From Mytilisepta virgata (taxonomy: Eukaryota; Mollusca; Bivalvia; Mytilida; Mytilidae): DNA of 64,000 nucleotides. Both the position numbers and the translations under genes were made by a program. The stretch is taken from the NCBI GenBank assembly GCA_028015205.1, contig CM051518.1:31896001-31960000 (forward strand), written 5' to 3'. Positions 1 to 12,800 of the stretch are shown one piece after another (position 1 is the stretch's first letter; every line of letters starts with the position of its first letter). The notes under the pieces are model-generated. The model saw nothing but the letters and a program-made list of their open reading frames with translations. It made no database searches and was not told the DNA's origin.

Positions 1-779
1 CAACTGGTTATGGTTACATATCGAGTAATTTCAAAATTTGCTGAATGTGATTCGAAGAAATAGTTCCCTTGTGAAGTGTGTGTAATACCTCATTTAGATA
101 TATACAACTATGGTTTCAAAACCAGTTGCGAGCAAATATTGGGTATGAAAGATTGAAAATAAATTCAGGGCGGATTTTTCAGCTATACTACTGTGTAATT
201 GACTTTAGTTGAATAAACACGCCTGATCTACCCGCAGTTACCATTTAGTACTCCAAATGATGATCTAGATGGAAACAGTATATTTTTATCCTCACTGGTC
301 CTCGTTTTTATGTAAAATAAAAAAAAACTGTTTTAGTGTGTTACATAAAGTACTTGTTGAGATACAACATATTTTTTGCAATCGTATTTTTGTTTTCTTA
401 TTTACCCATGAATTCATGAGGTAATCCTAAACCGGTTTAAGAGGTCACACTTTATATATGCCCGTCCTTGACAACCTCACAGGACTGTATATGTCAGCAG
501 ATACCAATAAAAGTATATAGTTTTTCGTAACTTCTTTCAAAATGGCTAGTCGTGAACGAAAGAAGTAGAGTTCCAGTTATACCATGTATACACTGCAGAC
601 AAATTATAAACACCTCAGGGGTTTAGCTATCGTTTAAAATAAATACAAGAGACAAGATCAGATTTTAATTCATTGAACCAATTATGGTTCTTCAGTTGGC
701 ATGTATTTAACAATATAGACAGACATTGCAATAATTATCAATATTAGATATATAACAAAAAGAAATAGATCACATTATC
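1..779. other. Non-coding AT-rich stretch, no gene seen
   Basis: No convincing reading frame, splice pattern or repeat boundary is visible. It precedes a tandem array that begins near 780. Confidence 0.5.
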
Positions 780-1752
780 AACTACAGGTACTGCGATCAA
801 AGCTCACAAAATGATACCCCCCGGCTTGCAACGTCATAATCCATGTTTTGGTAAGTACTTGTTTTGGAAAAAGAAATCCCAAAAATAATTTTGACCAATA
901 AACAAAATAGGAGATGCACAATGGCATTATATGGTAAAGAATATGAGAAAGTTTCATAGAATTATAATGAGTGGTTAAGGAGTTGCAGATACGAAATGCG
1001 TACCCCCCTCCTTCCAAAAGAAAAACAAACCAAAATGATTTTGGCCACAAACAAAATAGGAGGTGCACAATGGCATTATATGGTTAAGAATGTGAGAAAG
1101 TTTCATTAAATTATGACAAGTGGTTTAGGAGGAGTTGCGGATACAAAATAGGAAGCCGGACGGAAGAAATCCATGTTTGAAAAAAGAAACCTTAAAAATT
1201 ATTTTGATGATTTTGGCCACAAACAAAATAGGAGATGCACAATGGTATTATATGATAAAGAATCTGAGACTTTCATTAAATTATAATATGTGGTTAAGGC
1301 GAAGTTGCGGATACAAAATAGGCACCTCCATAACCCCCGTATAAAGCACTGGCAAAGTTTATGTTTTGGAAAAAGAAACCCCAAAAATCAGTTTGACCAA
1401 AAAATAGAATAGGAGGTGCACAATGGCATTGTATAGTTAAGAATCTGAAAAAGTTTTATTAAATTATATATGTGGTTTAGGAGGAGTTGCGGATACAAAA
1501 CGGACAACCCCCCATATAAGGCAATTGCAAACTCCATGTTTTGGGAATTTTAAAAGAAACCCCCAAAATGATTTTTACCAAGTAAAAAACAGAACTTGCA
1601 CAATCGCATTATATGATAAAGAATCTGAGAAAGTTTCATTAACTTATAATAAGTGGTTTAGGAGTTGCGGATACATAAGTGGAACATATTGTTATTGAAC
1701 GGACGGACGGACTCCCCCATCACTATATACCTCCGCTTTACAAAGCGGGGGT
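780..1752 (-). repeat. Tandem array ending in a CCCCC/GGGGG hairpin (family D)
   Basis: Five diverged copies of a roughly 150-180 bp unit recur, each with the core ACAAAATAGGAG (902, 1051, 1223 and diverged versions near 1409 and 1585). The plus-strand right end has a GGACGGACGGAC box and then a hairpin, TATACCTCCGC paired with GCGGGGGTATA (about 1715-1752). The same kind of end closes the 19.5-22.0 kb element, so this is a member of the same family. The short reading frames inside are products of the repeat and not genes. Confidence 0.65.
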
Positions 1753-2135
1753 ATAATAAGTATCTTTTTCAGATGCTCGTCTGAAAGGGAGCTGAAAAAG
1801 ACGCTTTTATGCAGGTGATGGTTCCTAGTTGCGAATAAAGCATTTAATTCACTCTTCCTCTGAAACTTCGAAAAAAGTACAGTTCATAAGTTTTCAAATT
1901 TTTAAAATATTTTTACCTAAAAAATGTTCACAAGATCGTTTGCCATGACGCAGTTATGTTTTAGCTTTTAAATATATATGAAAATGTAAAAATATTTGGT
2001 ATTCGTTCATGAGAAAACAACTCAGATGGACTGACGACTAGAAAAATCTTCTTCAAGATAAGCACTTAACAGGAGTGGTGTAAATTTTTAAAAATGTTAC
2101 CACAAACTCCAGATAAATATAATTTTGACTACATT
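1753..2135. other. Spacer between repeats, nothing recognised
   Basis: Unique-looking AT-rich sequence with no supported gene. Confidence 0.4.
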
Positions 2136-3215
2136 CTCCCAGGAGCCTGTATCGCTCACCTGAAAATCATTTGCAGACTTAAAGCAGAATAAATTGTTTT
2201 GACTATATGTCCATCTTGGCTGGCAGTCTGGAGGAACACTGCCAAGTTCCAATTTCTCACACTGGTTTTGCCAAATGTTTCACTAGTTTCAAACAAGAAG
2301 AGTTTTTAAATAAATTTTCCCCTAGGGTGCTATGTTAAGCTAAGTTTACCTATGACAACCATCTTGAATGGCGGTCTAGGTCAATGAATACAGTTCTGAT
2401 AAAGAACCAGCCAAGGACCATTTAGTGAATTTTACCATATAGTCTTATGATAAACTATGTTCGTATGTACGGTGACCCATCTTGGATACAATTCTGATAA
2501 AGGAACATTTCTGCCAAATTTGGTTCTTTAATTGGCTCACTACTTTCAGACAAAAAGATTTTTAAACATTTTTCCCATAAGGTCCGTTGTTAAATTATGT
2601 TCAGCTCTGGTGGCCATCTTGGAGGGCAGGCGAGGTTATCGGATATCAGTCTGATAGAGGACCAAATAAGGACCATTGCTGCCAAGTTTTGTTCCAATTG
2701 GCTTACTGATTTTAGAAAAGAAGATTTTTTAAAGTCAATTATCCCATAGTGTCCTATGCTGAATTATGTTCCGCTCTTGGATGGCGGACTGGGTCACCGG
2801 ATATAATTCTGAAAGAGAACATTGCTGCCTAGCTTGGTTTAAATTGGCTAAGTGGTTTTAGACAAGATCTTTAAGTGAATTTTCCAAAGGGTCCTATGTT
2901 AAATTAAGTTTGCCTGTGGAAGACAACTTGGATGGCAGTCAGGTCATCGGATACAATTCTGATTAAGGACCATCTAAGGAACATTGCTGCCAATTTTTGT
3001 TCAATTGGCTTACCGATTTAAGACGAGAAGATTTTTAAGTCAATAATTTCCATAGGGTCCTATGTTAAACTATATTCGGCTCTAGTGGCCATCTTGGATG
3101 GCGGATGGGGTCAACAGATACAATTCTGAAAGAGGACCACCTAAGGACCATTGCTGCCAAGTTTTGTTTCAATTGACCCAGTGGTTTCAGAGGGGCTTGG
3201 AAGGTTTTTTTTAAA
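2136..3215 (-). repeat. Degenerate family A element (GCTCACCTG-ended)
   Basis: Starts with the family A end AGGAGCCTGTATCGCTCACC and continues through about six diverged copies of a 150-170 bp unit. Each unit contains a 'GGCCATCTTGG', a 'GAGGACCA' and a 'GTTCCAATTGGC' box. The usual right end (CCAGGTGAGCTAAAA) is missing, so the copy is truncated. Confidence 0.7.
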
Positions 3216-3235
3216 GTTTCATACATACCTTTACA

Positions 3236-4205
3236 TTAAAAACAAGTATATATGTGTCCATTGGACACTTCATGCCCCGCCAATGGTGCAGTTAGTAAAT
3301 AGAATTACATTTGTATATTGTTGACTTTATAGTCCCTAATGATAGGAAAGATGAAATACTATCTCTCAGTACTTCATGAAAAATTACCTTAAACATGAAC
3401 CTTAACCTGGATTCTAATATTGAAATTCCATAAAGAAATTCAAAGTCGATGACCCATTACCTCAAGGTCATAGCATCTGTTTCGCATCAAAAGGCTGTTG
3501 TTCATATCACAAGCTATCCAAGTACAAAGCATGATGATACTATAACTCCTTCATGAGAAACTACCTTAAACCTGAACCTGGATTCTAATATTGAAATTCC
3601 ATAAAGAAATTCAAAGTCGATGACCCATGACCTCAAGGTCACAGCATCCATTTCATTGTGATACCATAACTCCTTCATGAACAAGAGTTGACACACAAAA
3701 ATGTCTCGCCTGTCGTGTATTTCTAATGAAAGTAAATGCTGTTGGACATATTGTATACAGTATTCGAAAAACAGGCCAAAACACAAAAACTTAACTATAA
3801 CCACTGAACCATGAAAATTAGGTCAAGGTCAGATGACACCTGCCAGTTGGACATGTACACCTTACAATCCTTCCATACACCAAATAAAGTAGACCCTTTT
3901 TTTAAGTAACCACTGAACCATGAAAATGAGGTCAAGGATAATGTACATATGACAGACGGAAACTTCGTAACATAAGGCATCTATATACAAAGTATAAAGC
4001 ATCCAGGTCTTCCACCTTCTAAAATATAAAGATTTTAAGAATTGAGTTAACGCCGCCGCCTCACCATCCCTATGTCGAGCTTTCTGTGACTAAAGTCGCA
4101 GGCTCGACAAAAACTACCTTAAATCTGAACCTTAACCTCGTATGGACCGTCGCATAGACCGAAAAACTATATGCCCGGCCTGCCTTACAGGCGGGGCATA
4201 AAAAT
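3236..4205 (-). mobile_element. Family C hairpin-ended non-autonomous element
   Basis: The plus-strand left end carries the palindrome GTGTCCATTGGACAC followed by ATGCCCCGCC. The right end is a hairpin, TATGCCC with GGGGCATA (about 4170-4201), followed by AAAA. ATGCCCCGCC and GGCGGGGCAT form a perfect 10-bp inverted pair between the two ends. The interior has a direct repeat of about 180 bp (near 3375 and 3557). A shorter copy in the opposite orientation lies at 61727-62155. No transposase is visible. Confidence 0.75.
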
Positions 4206-7200
4206 AACTTTGAGCCACCATAACAACTACGCTCCAGGCAGTTGACGGCCTCAAGAGCTATGAGTGATGTGAATCAGTTGTGGATTCTTAAACATGCTAG
4301 ATCTACAAGCACACCTTTCTTCTAGTAGCCTTACCTGCTATAACAGTATTACGACCTTGATTTCTCTGCTGGCTTGTGTGTTTCATAAACACTCACAACA
4401 TTATCTAAATTCAATCAAATTGGTCAATAAGTTTTGAAAATTTGTTTTAAAAAATAACAGTACTTTACAGGACTTGACAACAACGTTGGTCGAACTATAA
4501 AACACTTGGTCATCAGGTGGTGGAAAAAAAACACTTGCCAATTCATAGTACCGGTAATGTTTTGTACTGACATTATGCATAATTACAAAATAACACAAAT
4601 GTAACAATCGCCTTTTTATTAAGAAGGATGTTATTTTGTTGGTGGTTCTCACTATGATGACACATTACTTGTCCGAAATCTAATAAAATCTGTTGCTGCA
4701 GTAACAATCTCAATCCAAGGTGTTTATCTATCAGCCATCTAATGTTGCTGAAAATACAGCAAATTAATATAAAGATTAATTAATAACAGAGATCTTTGTA
4801 TATTTCTACTGTGCACTAATTAACAGAGTATGATACTGATCTTAATGAGATTCATATATTCTCTTAATTGATATGTTTAACTACTGGAAAGAGTATTGTG
4901 TCAAAAGCTGTAATATCCTGTGGTTTTGATTTGATTGTGTTTACAACAGTTATTATAGCTGCCATTATGCATCTTGCACTAAACTCAGCATTGTTTTGGC
5001 AATTATCAAGCATATAACAGTCAAAACTACTGAAGCTAATTATATGGTAAAATATGTTTCGGTTCCCTTTTTCATATTAATGTTAATCCTACATTTGAAA
5101 ACAAGATCAGCTGATTTACATGTAACCAATGTAAATATTTGTAAGATTTTTGCCAACATTATGAGTATTAATTATACTACATCAGTCTTTGAGAAACCTA
5201 TTAAATTACTACTTCTATCTTGGCTACATTATAAAATTTGAAATAGATAAAACACCAAAATGGACATCACAGCTTGTATAGATTTCGGCTCAGTTTCAGA
5301 CGAGCAGCCTATTTATAGATGAGTGCTTATTTTGCTTCTTTAATTCAAAGTCCTTCCTAGCTGATAAAAATCCATCTGAAATCCTAGACTTTAAAACTGA
5401 CCAGCAAATATTCGTAAGCTATACTATCAACTACTTATTATCCAGATTTATATACAATCATACTATGCATCTAATAAGAACTGACAGTGAAATGGGAGAT
5501 AACTCTGATAACTGTATAGTTTAGGTCAAAATATCATCCAAATTTGTCATTTTTCAGTATTTAAATGTACAGTTAAGATTAGCTAATATGCAAGGATATT
5601 AAAAAAGGTGTAATTAACAAGGCAACCATATTGAAATGAAGAACATCATAAGAAGGGTTTAGATGAACTCTAGCCAATGAAGAAACACTGTGACAATTTC
5701 AGTAAACATGAAGTATAACCTTAATACATGTATAATACATATATAAAAAGAAATTAAGAAGACAGATTTACGTAGATTGCTCATGTAAAGCTGAAATGTC
5801 CATTTTATTATGTTCCAAGTCTTGAGTATTTAAAAATTACAATGGTTTCCTACTTGTATGTAAATGTAGTTAAATGAAACCTGTAAAATTTTAGATGTGC
5901 TTTTTTGACAGTAACAAATAATTGGTAAAAAAAAGCTTACATCGCTTTTGTAAATAAAACTTTTTATCAACTTCTAGGAAAAAAGGGTGCAAAAATTAAA
6001 TCCTGTGAGATCATGTTTAACATTTTATACAAATATATAACTACTGTTACAGTACTCATTCCCAATACAATATAGAGCATTCATTGTATCCTTTTTAGAT
6101 GAAAAAGGATACGGTAATTAATTTTTTGGAGATTACTCAATACTACTGTAATAGTTAAAATTTCATTATTAAATAGGTGTGTATCATCCGACTTCAGATG
6201 TACAACCATTAAAATGCCTAAACATAGAAACTGTTACATCAATTTTACCTGAGACAGGTAACATCTTAGTCATTATCACACCTTTACAAATACATACAAT
6301 TTCATCTTTAATTTTTCAGATTCCTTTCGTTCAGTTTTAAAAATAAAACTTTTATCAGAACATGTAGTGGCATTAAAAACTTCAGTGTATTTTGATTTTT
6401 GTGAAATTAAACAGCAATATATATAGATATATATGTATCTGACTATGGTTAGAAATAGTAAAAATAAATAAATAAATAACAGAAAGATCATATGACCAAC
6501 ATGTTTGTAGCCAATATATAGGCTTCAGACAGTCGGAAATAATACTTGTATAACAAGTATATTACCAAATTGTGTTTATAAGGGATGATAAAATACTTAG
6601 GCCTTGAGAAAGGTCATGTAACATACTTTTCTATCAATGAATAATGTAAGTGTATTTTAGATTCCACATGGAATGCTTTCATAAACAAAATAGTAGTTAT
6701 AATGAGATGCCTAATCTAGTTGATCTAACGACACCGACCCCAAGGCCTTACAATCATTTGACCGAATTAGGTTAAAATTTACAACTACCTAAATCATTAA
6801 GGATTTACTCACTTATAACATATCACATGTTGATGAAAGACAAGGTCAAAGGTCAACAGTAGTTACAACCACAACAATAGTATGATGTTACACTTTGAAT
6901 GTAACATTAGAAGACTGGTTAAAACACCCAAAGAACATGTGTCAATAAAACATTTGAATACATATAAACTATGGATATAAAACATTTATGTCATTCTATT
7001 TACATGGTTGTGATTTTCATTCAAAATCATAATCTGGAAAAATGTAACTTTTTTTCAAAGATTAAAAACAATAAATTCAAAATTATTTTTACATCAGTCT
7101 TTTCTGAAATTTATGATTTCATTTAAAGGATTATTATTTCTTAAAAAAAAACTTTAAGTCATAATTCATACTACAACTATTTTTTTATGAAAATAAGACA

Positions 7201-8110
7201 ACACATCATATCTAAAATCACAATATAATATAACAAAGGATTATGTTGAATGTTTGAAGCAAGTATAGAAACAGAACTGTGCTATATTACAAAAATGTGT
7301 TCATAGGATATACTAACTCATTATAAAGTTAGACATTACATTATCCAGTAAAAAAGCCGGAAAAAATTCTGTAAAAGTCCAAGCTGACCAACTGGAAATA
7401 GGAACACATCTTAAGGCTCTGTCTGAATGGAACAAACAAAAGCTTTCTTACTAGCCCACACAGGCAAATCAAAAATATTGCAAGTAATAGGACAAATGTT
7501 TTGTATAGAGGCTTTTACTAGATACTAGTAATAAACAAAATTACTGCCTACAACCAAAGATCAAAGTTTCACACCTTGTATTACTGTTAAGAAAAGTCCA
7601 AAATTTGGTGATGTCGCTAAAATTGGGAATATATATAAGCTTTTCACTAAAACATGTTACCTGATCTATATTTTAAACACAATAAAAGTCCATTGGATCA
7701 CAGATTTCCCAAAATTTACATTAAAGGGCCATAACCCTCAAAATATAACGGGTATAAAGTTTATATTATAAATTGATGGATGATTGAATCATATAAAACT
7801 TTTTCCTAAATACATGGACCTATTTATAATATAAAAGAATGATTTTTCACTTTCTACTTAAATTTAAAACGTAAATGTGGGAAAAAGGGCATTAAAATAT
7901 AAAATAAACCAATAAACCAATCTCATCAGATTTGTTACTTCTGACTTCAGTCATTTCCTATGCATCTGCACTGAATTTAATTACATAAATTACACCATGA
8001 TGACAAACTGTAACCACATATCCTGCATTTAGAACCACTTCTAATTACGGAATAAAGTGAAATTCCTTCAAGACCCCAATTCTATCATCTGCACTTTGCA
8101 AAGTATCATA
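4206..8110. other. Unique AT-rich non-coding stretch
   Basis: I see no exon-like frames with splice sites and no clear repeat family over about 3.9 kb. A short AT microsatellite-like tract lies at about 6417-6437. Confidence 0.5.
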
Positions 8111-8346
8111 ATATAAATTGGATATACCCGTACTGGAGTAATGTACCCAGGGTATATCCAATACTTATGGAATAAGACAAAAATCCTAGGTTACATTCTC
8201 GAGGGTAAAACTAATACAAACAAGATGTACAGTGAGCGAAAATTTTTGTTAAGGACAGAGGGACAGATACACAGACAGAACCACAAGGGTAAACCAGTAT
8301 ACCCCCCCCCCCCCCCCTTTCTCCTTTGGAGCAGGGGTATAATAAG
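8111..8346 (-). repeat. Short hairpin-ended element with poly-C tract
   Basis: The left side holds a perfect 12-bp inverted pair, TTGGATATACCC (8117-8128) and GGGTATATCCAA (8150-8161). The right side has a GGACAGAGGGACAG box, a poly-C run of about 16 starting near 8302, and GGGGTATAATAAG, the same right end as family D. It is probably a heavily deleted family D relative. Confidence 0.5.
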
Positions 8347-9027
8347 TATCTGCAACATATTAAAGAAGAATGTTTTGAAATATATACAGATTTTATGTAA
8401 CAAACAACAAATATGTATGTGAAAGTCAAGAATTAATGAATGTCACAGTCCATTAGCAGTTAATTATATACATGTAATTAAACAGAGAACCTTTCCTTGG
8501 CTGTCTTAATAGCATAATCATACATAACACATAATGTATACTGCAACTTGTACATATGAACATCATTAACAAAATAAACATCATTAACAAAATATTTCTA
8601 TATATTTACTAGAAAGTTTTACATATAGATACCATCTGCATGAGTAGAAAAATTAAATGTTTTTAATCTCCATTTGTTATAATTTTAACAGATCAATACT
8701 AAATAAACAAATGTATCCGGTAAATTATTTGAATTTTTCCCGTAGGAATTTTGTAAAGTTTGTTCAAAAATGTTGTCATGACTTATATGTTTAGCTTGGA
8801 GGGACATATTCCTGGGAAAACTGAGCAAAAACTAGTAATTAGGCCAATAAGTACTTTCGAAGACAGAATAAAAAAAATTTTGTTGAAAGCTACAGTAAAG
8901 AAGACATATAGTATATCCTAGTTAATCAAAACAAATTATACACTCACCAACCAAAACATTTTTATTGTAAATTTTTATTTCTACTGTCCTTTGTAAAAAA
9001 AAGGATTTTCTCTGGCAGCTGAATTTT

Positions 9028-9273
9028 CTACAACAAGAACCTTCCAAACAGACATCTGTAAACTAATTCAAGACACACCTGTGGTAGTATATGAAATACA
9101 ATGATTGACCTTGCAGCTATGTTACTGAAGAAAGTTATGACAAGATCAACATTTACTGGATACTTGCAGTTGGGTGTCAGATTTTTCTCAATGTTGAAGA
9201 CCGCGGGGTCACCTATGTGTGACTTTAAAATGTTAAAGTGTTGTTCCTTTGCTTGGAATTTTGTCACCTGCAT
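9028..9273 (-). CDS. Possible small ORF or terminal exon, unknown function
   Basis: An 81-codon minus-strand frame opens right after an acceptor-like TTATGCAG (so it could be an internal or terminal exon) or at the ATG overlapping it. It has a more mixed, less AT-rich composition than its surroundings (a CCCCGCGG core). Two AATAAA-type signals follow the stop at roughly 8960-8980. Against it, no partner exon was found upstream and the last 27 residues look like random hydrophobic read-through. I do not recognise the family, and the opposite-strand frame over the same bases is about as open. It may be chance or a repeat remnant. Confidence 0.2.
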   Translation of the reverse strand: MQVTKFQAKEQHFNILKSHIGDPAVFNIEKNLTPNCKYPVNVDLVITFFSNIAARSIIVFHILPQVCLELVYRCLFGRFLL

Positions 9274-10142
9274 AATGTGGGGATGGTGTTAAAGAGTTAA
9301 TCCACTATATTCCTCCTTTCATATCTTTATACATATTTCATTTCAAAACCATACACTTGTGTACACTATGGATGACTTGCCTTTACAGTTTTATGGACAT
9401 TTTGTAAGATTGTAGATTCTTTTCCAAATTGATTTTTTAACAAAACTATTAACTCGTATTTGGGTTTTCTGATGAACTGACAGATGTGTGCATTACTCAG
9501 TTTACCTAGTGCACTATTACAACCACATGTAACAATCCATGTGTAACATATATTAAATTATTTAAAAAGATGAATTATAAACATTGCATTCAGTATTTGT
9601 GACAATTAAAGAAATGCTTAACTCATAGCAGTGGTACGGAACCTTCAGAAGTATGTATATTTGTTCTGGTACAAAGTAAAGAGTATTTTTTAAATGTTTC
9701 CTATTTTTTCAAATTTTTAGATAAATCAGTATTCTTCTGATGGAAAAGATTTTCCAAAAAGTTAAAAGCCTATTAAATTGGACACTGAGCCTTCCAAGTA
9801 TGAAAATTTAGACATTTAATAACTGAAAATTCACAACAAAACTGGTTAAATGCTGTAATAATACAAAACGTGGGTATTTTACTATCCTTCTTTATTCATA
9901 AATGATCTTTCATAACCTTGGATTCATATGTAAATGAAGAAAAAAAATGGAACTTTGTAAGAAAATTGCACTATGTTTTGGGATGACTTTACATCAAATA
10001 AAATGAAATATTAGATTCTTTTGCCCACTACTATGCAGGTCTGCTTGCCTGCTCAATTTGTACAAAACTAAATTTGAATAAACTGGGCACTTTTTAAAAA
10101 TATTATTCTTGTATTTTATTTTAATTTTTTCTTTCTTTCTAA

Positions 10143-10175
10143 TTTTTTTTTTTTTTGGGGGGGGGGGGGGGGGGG
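10143..10175. repeat. Poly-T/poly-G homopolymer junction
   Basis: Fourteen T are followed directly by nineteen G. The tract length is likely to be unreliable in assembly. Confidence 0.9.
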
Positions 10176-10642
10176 CACAACAGGCTCCGTATGAGCATGG
10201 TTCATGAAAGGACAGTCATTTATAAAAAAAGAAAAATTCATAATATTGTTATAATATAAAATAACTGACTATACTGCTTTTAAACATCTACTGGTACATT
10301 ATAATTTACAGAGGGAGTTTTCTTCTTTCTATCTTCAATTAAAATTTTTAAAAATGTATACAAGAAATATAGATTTGCTACTAAAATTTTTCTTTCAAGA
10401 TTATCTTTGCTTACTACATGCTTTGATAAGTGTTGAAACAATATGGTGTGTATAAAGCTTGCTAATTATTAAGAATTCCTGTAGTTAATTATAGAAATGC
10501 CTAACTCATCACAATATGGAGATAGCACCTAGCAAAAAGGTTGATAACATACACAATTGATTAACCACTGTTTTAACATTAATAAGGGATCAGGGAAGCT
10601 TATAACATAATATCTTTTGAAAGGAAAGTCAATAGCAGTATA

Positions 10643-12434
10643 ACTAGAGGCTCTCAAGAGCCTGTATCGCTCACCTGGATTTAACTTGTCCACCTTCAGC
10701 AGGACTGATAGTTTAAGTGTAGCAGTTATCTTGCCTAGTTTTCCCATAGGTTGAATGTTAAACAAAGTTAGGGTGTGGTGACCATCTTAGTTGACATTCA
10801 AGGTTATCAAACACATTTCAGAAAGAGACCATTGCTGTTATTAGTTTGGTGTCCAAATGGCCAAGTTTAAGGTATGGTGACTGCAAATTAAATTTTCCCA
10901 TAGTGTCCTATGTTAAACTAAGTTCAGCTATGGTGGCCATCTTGATTGGTAGGCCATGTCAGCGGACACAATTATGAAAGGGGAACATCTAATGACCATT
11001 TTTGCCAAGTCTGTTCCCAATTTGCCCCAGATCAGAATATTTTTTAATGAACTTTCCCACAGATTCCTATGTTTAACTAAGTTCAGCTGTGACGGCCATC
11101 TTTGTTGACATTCCAGGTCATAGGACATAATTCTGAAAGAGGACCACCTAGGGAACATTTCTGCCAAGTTTGGTTCCAATTGGCTAAGTGGTTTCAAACA
11201 AGAAGATTTTTTAATGAATTTTCCCATAGGGTCCTTTTTTTGTTTAACTAAGTTCAGCTGTGGTGGCCATCTGGGTTGACATTCTGGGTCATGCTGAATT
11301 TTGGATTGGCACCAAAAACATTTTATTATGGACCATTATCTGATCATTCAGGCATAATATTACTTCTATCTGTCAAACGGTTTCTGACAAGAAGATGTTT
11401 GTATGTTTTTCCCATAGGATCCTATGTTAAATGTGCCTGTGGTGGCAGTCATCTTGGATTTCAGATGGGCACAAAAAACATAAACTTTATAGGGGACCAT
11501 GTAAGGATCATTCCTGCAATATAACAATTCAATTGCTTTTGTAGTTTCAGAGAAGAAGATTTTTTTTTTTTAATTTCAGCCAATCAGAGTGCATAAATGG
11601 CCCAGGCAGCCATGTTTTTGAATTTCAGATCAGCACCAAAAACATCAATTTTGTTAGGGACCATTATCCGATCATTCAGGCATAATATTACTTCTATCTG
11701 TCAAACAGTTTCTGAAAAGAAGATGTTTGTATGTATTTCCCATAGGATCCTATGTTAAATGTATCCTGTGATGTGGCCATCTTGGATTTCAGATCGGCAC
11801 AAAAAAACATAAACATTATAGAGGACCATGTAAGGATCATTCCTGCAATTTAACAATTCAATTGCTTAAGAAGATTTTTTAAATTTCAGCCAATCAGAAT
11901 GCATAAATGGCCCGGGCAGCCATGTTTTTGAATTTCGGATCGGTACCAACAACATCAGTTTTGTTAGAGACCATTATCTGATCATTCAGGCATAATATTA
12001 CTTCTATCTGTCAAACGGTTTCTGACAAGAAGATGTTTGTATGTATTTCCCATAGGATCCTATGTTAAATGTATCCCATGGTGGCGGTCTTCTTGGATTT
12101 CAGATCGGCACAAAAACATAAACCTTGTAGAGGACCATGTAAGGATCATTCCTGCAATATAACAATTCAATTGCTTTTGTAGTTGCAGAAAGATTTTTTA
12201 AATTTCAGCCAATCAGAGTGCTTAAATAGCCCTGGCAGCCATGTTGAATTTTGGATCGGCAACAAAGACATAAACTTTGTAGAGGACCATCCAATGAACA
12301 TCCCCACCAAGTTTGGTTTCAATTGGCCATGTGGTTTTGGAGAAGATTGAAATGTGAAAAGTTAACGGACGGACAGATGACGGACGCGAAGTGATGGCAA
12401 TAGCACACATGGCCTTCAAGGCCAGGTGAGCTGA
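10643..12434 (-). mobile_element. Family A element, near full length
   Basis: The left end carries the hairpin GGCTCTCAAGAGCC (10649-10662) and then GCTCACCTGG. The right end has a GACGGACAG box, then GGCCTT-AAGGCC and CCAGGTGAGCTGAAAA (about 12411-12434). Between them lie 160-bp units in the left half. The right half has a longer unit of about 310-330 bp, with 'GACCATTATC' boxes at 11331, 11659 and 11969. Only short frames occur and no transposase is visible. The minus strand is given because, in that sense, the hairpin lies at the 3' end as in Helentron-like elements. Confidence 0.8.
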
Positions 12435-12444
12435 AAAAAAAAAA

Positions 12445-12800
12445 CTAGAGGCTCCCAGGAGCCTGTATTGCTCACTTGCACTGTATCCATCTTGACCGAA
12501 AGCATGGAACACTGCTAGCGCTGTCAAGTTCCAATTGGCTCACTGGTTTCAAACAAGAAGATCTTTCAGTGAACTTTCCCATTAATTCCTATGTTAAACT
12601 AAGTTCCTCTCTGGCAGTCATATTCAATGGCAGACAGGGTAATCAGATATATTTCTGAAAGAGGACCAACTAAGGACCATTGCAAGTTTTGTTCCCAATT
12701 GGCCAAGTGGTTTCAGAGGAGAAGATCTTTAAAGGGAAGGTGACAACAACAACAAAAGACAGATGCCAAGTGATGACAATAGCTCACATGACCCTTTTGT
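12445..12800 (-). mobile_element. Short family A element adjacent to the previous one
   Basis: Starts with CTAGAG and the hairpin GGCTCCCAGGAGCC (12450-12463), a paired T-A to C-G change compared with the neighbour. It contains about two core units and ends in a degenerate AATAGCTCACATG without the full right-end hairpin. It begins in the A-run that follows the right end of the 10.6-12.4 kb element, so it inserted into or beside that end. Confidence 0.7.

Larger units (their letters stand above)
8347..10642. other. Mostly unique non-coding stretch
   Basis: AT-rich sequence without a secure gene. It contains one possible minus-strand coding segment (9028-9273) and a T/G homopolymer tract (10143-10175). 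Confidence 0.45.
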